DNA from: Ferrovibrio sp965278975
GTDB taxonomy: Bacteria > Pseudomonadota > Alphaproteobacteria > Ferrovibrionales > Ferrovibrionaceae
Assembly: GCF_965278975.1 (NCBI RefSeq)
Contig: NZ_OZ257126.1
Coordinates: 1,984,001-2,048,000, forward strand
Length of the DNA stretch: 64,000 nucleotides
Direction of reading: 5' to 3'
Part shown: piece by piece, positions 59,914 through 64,000 of the stretch
Position numbering within the stretch: the stretch's first letter is position 1
Layout: every line of letters begins with the position of its first letter
Made by a program: the position numbers and the translations under genes
The notes under the pieces: model-generated
What the model was told of the DNA's origin: nothing
Databases searched by the model: none
What the model saw: only the letters and a program-made list of their open reading frames with translations

Positions 59914-61116
59914 GTGCGTGACGTCGCAATCATCGGCTATGCCGCCACACCGGTCGGGCGCTACGAAGCCCCGGCCGGCGCAGCGGGCGAAGCCGGAATC
60001 GGCCCGATGGAGCATGAATATGCCGCGCGGGTGATCCGTCAGGCAGTGCGCGAGGCCGGTATCGAACGGCAGGATATCGATGCCCTGGTGGTGGCCTTTC
60101 CCGGCGCCTATGCGCGGCAGGGCTATTTCAACACCTTCCTGGCCAATTACCTGCGGCTACCGACACGGGCGGTGACATTGGAGGTGATCGGCAACGGCAT
60201 GACCGGCGGTCATACCTTCGATCAGGCGGCACAGCAGATTCGCTCCGGCCAGGCCCGCGTGGCGCTGGCGGTGGCGGCGCATTTCGAAACCGGCACGCCG
60301 ACCGATCTGCATCTCGAAAACAGCATCCGGCTTACCGGCGATATCAATTTCCAGTCGGTTTTCGGCTGTGTGCCGATTGCCTGGTATGCGATGGATGCGC
60401 AACGCTACATGCACGATACTGGCGTTACCCGCCGCCAGCTTGCGCATATCGCGGTGAAGAATCGCCGTCATGCCGCGCTCAATCCGCTGGCGCAGTTCAG
60501 CGAAGCCATCGATATCGAAACCATCCTGGCGCAGCGCCTGATCGTCAGTCCGCTGGGATTGCTGGAAGTGCCGGGTCGGGCCGATGGCGCGGTCTGTCTC
60601 GTGCTTGCCGATGCGGAACTGGCGCGCAGCCTGGGCAAGCCGCATGTGGTGCTGCGCGGCCGTGGCTTCCAGCATGAAGGCCTGCATCAGCTTGATGATC
60701 AGGCCGGCCAACCGCTTTACTACCAGACCGCCCGTATCGCCTTCGATCGCGCGCTGGAAATGGCCGGTATTGGCCGAGAACAGATCGATCTGGCCGAGAT
60801 CTACGCGCCTTGCACCATCGTCGAAGCCCTGGCCAGTGAAGCCCTCGGCTTTGCTGGGGCTGGGCAGGGTGCCGCCATCGCACTGGCTGGCGATACCACG
60901 CTTGGCGGCCGCATCCCGCTCAACACCTCGGGCGGCGCCATGTCGCGCGGACATCCACCGGAAGCCACGCCGCTCTATGATATCGTCGAGGTCTGCGAGC
61001 AGTTGCTTGACCGCGCCGGCCAGCGCCAGGTGCAAGATGCACAATTCGGCATGGCGGTCTGCGAGCTTGGTAAATACAACGCCGCGCTGGTGCAGGTTTT
61101 CGAGGCGGCACGATGA
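59914..61116 (+). CDS. Thiolase-like protein without catalytic cysteine (pair 2)
   Basis: The 400 residues have the SCP2-thiolase fold. The usual nucleophile cysteine position reads VIGNGMTGGH, so it is lost. The HEAFA box is EIYAPCT (Tyr for His), but the GHP box remains (MSRGHPPEAT). It differs from both other members in the window. GTG 59914 follows AAGGGAG. Its DUF35 partner overlaps it by four bases. A lyase or carrier role is more likely than thiolysis. Confidence 0.82.
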   Translation: MRDVAIIGYAATPVGRYEAPAGAAGEAGIGPMEHEYAARVIRQAVREAGIERQDIDALVVAFPGAYARQGYFNTFLANYLRLPTRAVTLEVIGNGMTGGHTFDQAAQQIRSGQARVALAVAAHFETGTPTDLHLENSIRLTGDINFQSVFGCVPIAWYAMDAQRYMHDTGVTRRQLAHIAVKNRRHAALNPLAQFSEAIDIETILAQRLIVSPLGLLEVPGRADGAVCLVLADAELARSLGKPHVVLRGRGFQHEGLHQLDDQAGQPLYYQTARIAFDRALEMAGIGREQIDLAEIYAPCTIVEALASEALGFAGAGQGAAIALAGDTTLGGRIPLNTSGGAMSRGHPPEATPLYDIVEVCEQLLDRAGQRQVQDAQFGMAVCELGKYNAALVQVFEAAR

Positions 61117-61553
61117 CGCAGCTGGTCATTCATCACCGTGACTATGCCCGGCCCATGCCGCCGCGCGTTTCCGCAGTCACGCAGCCTTTCTGGCGCGGCC
61201 TGGAAGCGGGGCGGTTCTGCACCACACGCTGCCAGGATTGCGGCAAGCTGAGTTTCCCGCCGAAGGAATTCTGCCCGCATTGCTGGTCTGACGCGGTTAC
61301 CTGGGAGGATCTGCCGCCGGGTGGCCGAATCTACAGCCACACCACGGTGCATATCGTGCCGCGCCGTTTCCGCATCGAGGCACCCTACACTCTGGCATTG
61401 ATCGATCTTGATGCTGGATTGCGACTGATGCTGCCGCTGCTGAAGCCACTGCCTGATGATGGCCCAGGGGCTATCGGGCACCGTGCCCGGCTGGTGGTGC
61501 TGCAATACAGCGATGGACCGCTTTTCGGTGCAGAGCTTGAGGCAGCGCCATGA
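61113..61553 (+). CDS. DUF35 zinc-ribbon/OB-fold protein (pair 2)
   Basis: The 146 residues contain CQDCGKLSFPPKEFCPHC (about 36-53), a zinc ribbon, and a C-terminal OB-fold. It overlaps the thiolase-like gene before it and the crotonase gene after it by four bases each, so all three are made together. Confidence 0.87.
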   Translation: MTQLVIHHRDYARPMPPRVSAVTQPFWRGLEAGRFCTTRCQDCGKLSFPPKEFCPHCWSDAVTWEDLPPGGRIYSHTTVHIVPRRFRIEAPYTLALIDLDAGLRLMLPLLKPLPDDGPGAIGHRARLVVLQYSDGPLFGAELEAAP

Positions 61554-62341
61554 TCCATCTGGAGATCGCTGATGGCCGCGCTGATATCCGCCTTGATAAT
61601 CCGGCGCGGATGAATGCAATGAGCCAGAAATCCTGGGGCAATTTGCTGCGTGCGATCCGATCAGTGCGCAAGCGGCGCGATGTTGGTGTGCTATGCCTGC
61701 GTGGCGAGGGCGAACTGGCTTTCTGTGCCGGTGGCGATATCACCGAATACGCAGCCCTTGCCGTGGATGTGCCGCGCGCCACCGCCTATCACGATCTTTA
61801 CCGCACGGTATTCGCTGAAATGCGGGCCATGCCCATTGCCACCCTGGCTGTGATACCCGGTTATTGTCTGGGTGCCGGCCTGGCGCTGGCCGCCACCTGC
61901 GATTTCCGCATTGGCTCGCCGAAAGCCAGCTTCGGTATCACCGCGGTGAAGCGTGGCCTGGTCTATCCGGTGACGGAGGCCGCCGACCTGCTGCAGATCG
62001 CCGGCCTGCCGGCCTTGCGCGCCATGATCCTGCGCGGGCACAAGCTGGATGCCCAGGCGGCACTGCGGCTTGGTCTGCTGGATGCAGTGGTGCCGATGCG
62101 GCGGCTTGGCGCTGCCGCCGATGCATTGGCGGCCGAATGTCTTGCCAGCGCCGGGCCGGCCTATGGCAAGGCCAAGGCGGTATTGCTGGCAGCGCAGCAA
62201 TTGCCGCGCGAGAGCCGCCAGTTGCGCCAGCTACTGCTTGGCGCCTTTGACAGCGATGAATTCCAGCAGGGCACCCGCAGCTTTCTCGGCAAGGCGACGC
62301 GGCCAGCCAGGCGGATATCCCCCCGGACCACGAAGGAGTAG
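61550..62341 (+). CDS. Crotonase-fold protein lacking both catalytic glutamates
   Basis: This 263-residue protein has crotonase oxyanion-hole motifs (FCAGGDITEY; GYCLGAGLALAATCDFR), so it should bind an acyl-CoA. Both hydratase glutamate positions are alanine, A112 and A132, with the normal spacing of 20. Ordinary enoyl-CoA hydration is unlikely. It might be a hydrolase, decarboxylase, ring-opening enzyme or a hydratase using other residues. Confidence 0.85.
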   Translation: MIHLEIADGRADIRLDNPARMNAMSQKSWGNLLRAIRSVRKRRDVGVLCLRGEGELAFCAGGDITEYAALAVDVPRATAYHDLYRTVFAEMRAMPIATLAVIPGYCLGAGLALAATCDFRIGSPKASFGITAVKRGLVYPVTEAADLLQIAGLPALRAMILRGHKLDAQAALRLGLLDAVVPMRRLGAAADALAAECLASAGPAYGKAKAVLLAAQQLPRESRQLRQLLLGAFDSDEFQQGTRSFLGKATRPARRISPRTTKE

Positions 62342-62344
62342 CGA

Positions 62345-63514
62345 GTGCCCAGCGCAAATCAGCCTTGCATCGTCGGCATCGGCCATACTGAATTCACCAA
62401 ATGGGGCGGCATCACCGAGATCAGCGAATTCCATCTCGCGGCCCGGGCGATCCTTGCGGCGGCGCGCGATGCCGGCCTGCCGCCGGATCATATCGATGGT
62501 TTCGCCTCCTATTCCGGAGACCGCAATGAACCTTCGGTGATGCATGCCACGCTGGGTACGCGCCAGCTTCGCTTCGCTTCCATGGTCTGGGGCGGCGGTG
62601 GCGGTGGTGCCTGTGGTGCGGTGGCGCAGGCGGCGGCGGCGGTGCAGTCCGGCATGGCCGATTATGTGGTGGCCTATCGTGGCCTGTGCCAGGGCCAGTA
62701 TTTCCGTTTCGGCCAGTTCCATCCCTGGACGCCTGATAGCAATTTCATCGCGCCTTTCGGCCTGTTTTCCCCGCCACAGATGGCTGCCCTGCTGACCCGG
62801 CGCCATATGGCGGAATTCGGCACCACGCGCGAGCAGTTCGGCCGCATCTCGCTATCCGCCTACGACAACGCCAGCCGCAATCCCAATGCCGTGATGCGCG
62901 ACCGCCGGCTGACCATGGATGATTATCTCAATGCCCGCATGATCTCCGATCCCCTGGGCCTTTATGATTGCTGCCTGGAAAGCGATGGCGCCTGCGCCGT
63001 GATCGTCACCACGCTGGAGCGGGCGCGCGATCTGAAAGGCGAAGCAGTGCAGATCCTCGCCTACGGCCAGGGCAGCGAGCCTGGCTGGGGCACCGGCCTG
63101 CTGGCTGGCCATAATATGCCGGATCCGATCTATGCCTCTGCCAACGCGGCGCAGCTTGCCGGCGATCTGTATCGCCGTGCCGGCGTTACCGCCGCCGATA
63201 TCGATGTGGCCGAGCTTTACGATGCCTTTAGCTGCACGGTGCTGATGGCACTGGAGGATTACGGTTTCTGCCCGCGTGGCGAGGGCGGCCGTTTCGTTGC
63301 CGATGGCCATATCCAGCGCGGCGGCAGCCTGCCGGTGAACACGTCCGGCGGCAACATGGCCGAAGCCTATATCCACGGCTTCAATCTGGTGCTGGAAGGG
63401 GTGCGGCAGATTCGCGGCGGGTCCACCTCGCAGGTGCCGGATGCCGAACTTTGCCTGGTCTGTGGCGGCCCCAGTGTCACCCCCACCAGCGGCATCATTC
63501 TCGGGAGCGCCTGA
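62345..63514 (+). CDS. Ltp2-like thiolase-fold aldolase (pair 3)
   Basis: The 389 residues have the SCP2-thiolase fold without the nucleophile cysteine (SMVWGGGGGGACG). Y292 in ELYDAFS and Y342 in MAEAYIHGFN take the places of the thiolase histidines, and their spacing of 50 equals that of the two catalytic tyrosines (Y294, Y344) that I recall for the steroid side-chain aldolase Ltp2. It is therefore a good candidate for retro-aldol cleavage of a 3-hydroxyacyl-CoA. GTG 62345 follows AAGGAG. Its DUF35 partner starts 2 bp after the stop. Confidence 0.85.
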   Translation: MPSANQPCIVGIGHTEFTKWGGITEISEFHLAARAILAAARDAGLPPDHIDGFASYSGDRNEPSVMHATLGTRQLRFASMVWGGGGGGACGAVAQAAAAVQSGMADYVVAYRGLCQGQYFRFGQFHPWTPDSNFIAPFGLFSPPQMAALLTRRHMAEFGTTREQFGRISLSAYDNASRNPNAVMRDRRLTMDDYLNARMISDPLGLYDCCLESDGACAVIVTTLERARDLKGEAVQILAYGQGSEPGWGTGLLAGHNMPDPIYASANAAQLAGDLYRRAGVTAADIDVAELYDAFSCTVLMALEDYGFCPRGEGGRFVADGHIQRGGSLPVNTSGGNMAEAYIHGFNLVLEGVRQIRGGSTSQVPDAELCLVCGGPSVTPTSGIILGSA

Positions 63515-63516
63515 TC

Positions 63517-63939
63517 ATGGTCTACCTGCCCACCAGCCTGCCAGCGGTGCAACCCACCCTGGACGACCGTGCCTTCTGGCAGCATTGCAATCAGCAGTCG
63601 CTGCGCTTCCAGGCCTGCGGCGATTGCGGTGCCTTCCGCCATCCGCCGATGCCGATCTGCCCGCATTGCCACAGCGAGCGCCATGAATGGCGCGCGGCGC
63701 AGGGTCCGATGCGGGTGTTCACCTATACCTGGGTGCATCATCCGGCGCATCCGGCGGTGCGTGAAAGCATGCCCTACAATGTGGCGCTTGTGCAGTTTCC
63801 CGAATGTGGCGGCGTCAAGCTGGTCAGCAATGTCGTGGATGCGACGGTGGAGACATTACGGGTTGGCGCCGAACTTGACCTGATCTGGGAAGCCGGTGCC
63901 GAAGGGCAGATGCTGCCGCGCTTCCGCCTGAAACGTTGA
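63517..63939 (+). CDS. DUF35 zinc-ribbon/OB-fold protein (pair 3)
   Basis: The 140 residues contain the zinc ribbon CGDCGAFRHPPMPICPHC (about 34-51) and an OB-fold. In Ltp2-type aldolases the DUF35 partner is required for activity. It starts 2 bp after the thiolase-like gene and lies just before the final SDR gene. Confidence 0.87.
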   Translation: MVYLPTSLPAVQPTLDDRAFWQHCNQQSLRFQACGDCGAFRHPPMPICPHCHSERHEWRAAQGPMRVFTYTWVHHPAHPAVRESMPYNVALVQFPECGGVKLVSNVVDATVETLRVGAELDLIWEAGAEGQMLPRFRLKR

Positions 63940-63953
63940 GGGCCGAGGCTGGC

Positions 63954-64000
63954 ATGGGGCGTTTGCAGGATAAGGTGGCCCTGGTGCTTGGTGCCGGCTC
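63954..64000 (+). CDS. Start of an SDR family oxidoreductase, truncated by the window edge
   Basis: The last 47 bases begin with ATG and read MGRLQDKVALVLGAGS, the usual N-terminus and glycine-rich cofactor loop of short-chain dehydrogenases. It lies 14 bp after the DUF35 stop, so the catabolic operon continues beyond the window. Confidence 0.75.
   Translation, partial: MGRLQDKVALVLGAG

Noticed and set aside
1..64000. CRISPR array, IS element, prophage, tRNA or rRNA
   Set aside because: No regularly spaced repeats, transposase, integrase or phage genes, and no tRNA- or rRNA-like segment were seen.

Overview
The window is 64 kb of GC-rich, densely packed DNA. Gene order, codon use and protein families (AapJQMP-type transporter, FNR/FixK-type boxes before ccoNOQP, TRAP transporters, DUF35 and BKACE catabolic genes) suggest an alphaproteobacterium, probably a metabolically versatile Rhodospirillales-like soil or water organism. 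That placement is an inference; no rRNA or other marker is present. I see no tRNA, rRNA, IS element, prophage or CRISPR array.

Layout. (1) 1-548: end of a sulfate ABC permease (cysW). (2) 552-11872: a phosphonate (C-P lyase) region: regulator phnF divergent from phnGHIJKLM, a PhnZ-like HD oxygenase and phnN; a convergent 2H-phosphoesterase-like gene (DUF1045); then the phosphonate transporter phnCDE. phnP is not present and DUF1045 is the candidate substitute. (3) 11885-19843, minus strand: a 27-codon mini-gene, then kdpF, kdpA, kdpB, kdpC, kdpD, kdpE (high-affinity K+ uptake and its two-component control). (4) 19983-22316: a stump of a TRAP permease gene, an AroQ-like protein with altered active-site residues, an unrecognised alpha/beta-barrel-like protein and a Gfo/Idh/MocA oxidoreductase.

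(5) 22382-44350: a catabolic island of 19 plus-strand genes in three transcription blocks plus one minus-strand IclR regulator. The blocks hold: SDR, RidA, amino-acid ABC ATPase and ThDP enzyme; aapJQM-like transporter, a second SDR and aldehyde dehydrogenase; and acyl-CoA dehydrogenase, crotonase, CoA-transferase, thiolase-like protein, DUF35, class IV aminotransferase, Ldh2-type dehydrogenase, HyuA, HyuB and BKACE. Each block is preceded by a near-identical 15-bp imperfect palindrome, so the island looks like one regulon of the resident IclR protein. The enzyme set would suit opening a lactam or hydantoin-like ring, transamination, oxidation to an acid and CoA-dependent chain cleavage, but the substrate is unknown.

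(6) 44364-54136: an FNR-box-preceded DsbD_2/SafE-like membrane protein, a DUF2189 protein, and the complete cbb3 oxidase cluster ccoNOQP-ccoGHIS with a trailing 63-residue membrane protein. (7) 54504-64000: a TetR gene with its own palindrome, a TRAP transporter dctPQM, an acyl-CoA synthetase, two thiolase-like/DUF35 pairs, a crotonase lacking both usual catalytic Glu residues, and the start of an SDR running out of the window. This reads as uptake, CoA activation and side-chain cleavage of an unknown carboxylic acid.

The most unusual signals are the IclR regulon with its composite pathway, and three thiolase-like/DUF35 pairs that all lack the thiolase cysteine. One pair carries the two tyrosines, 50 residues apart, expected of Ltp2-type retro-aldolases.
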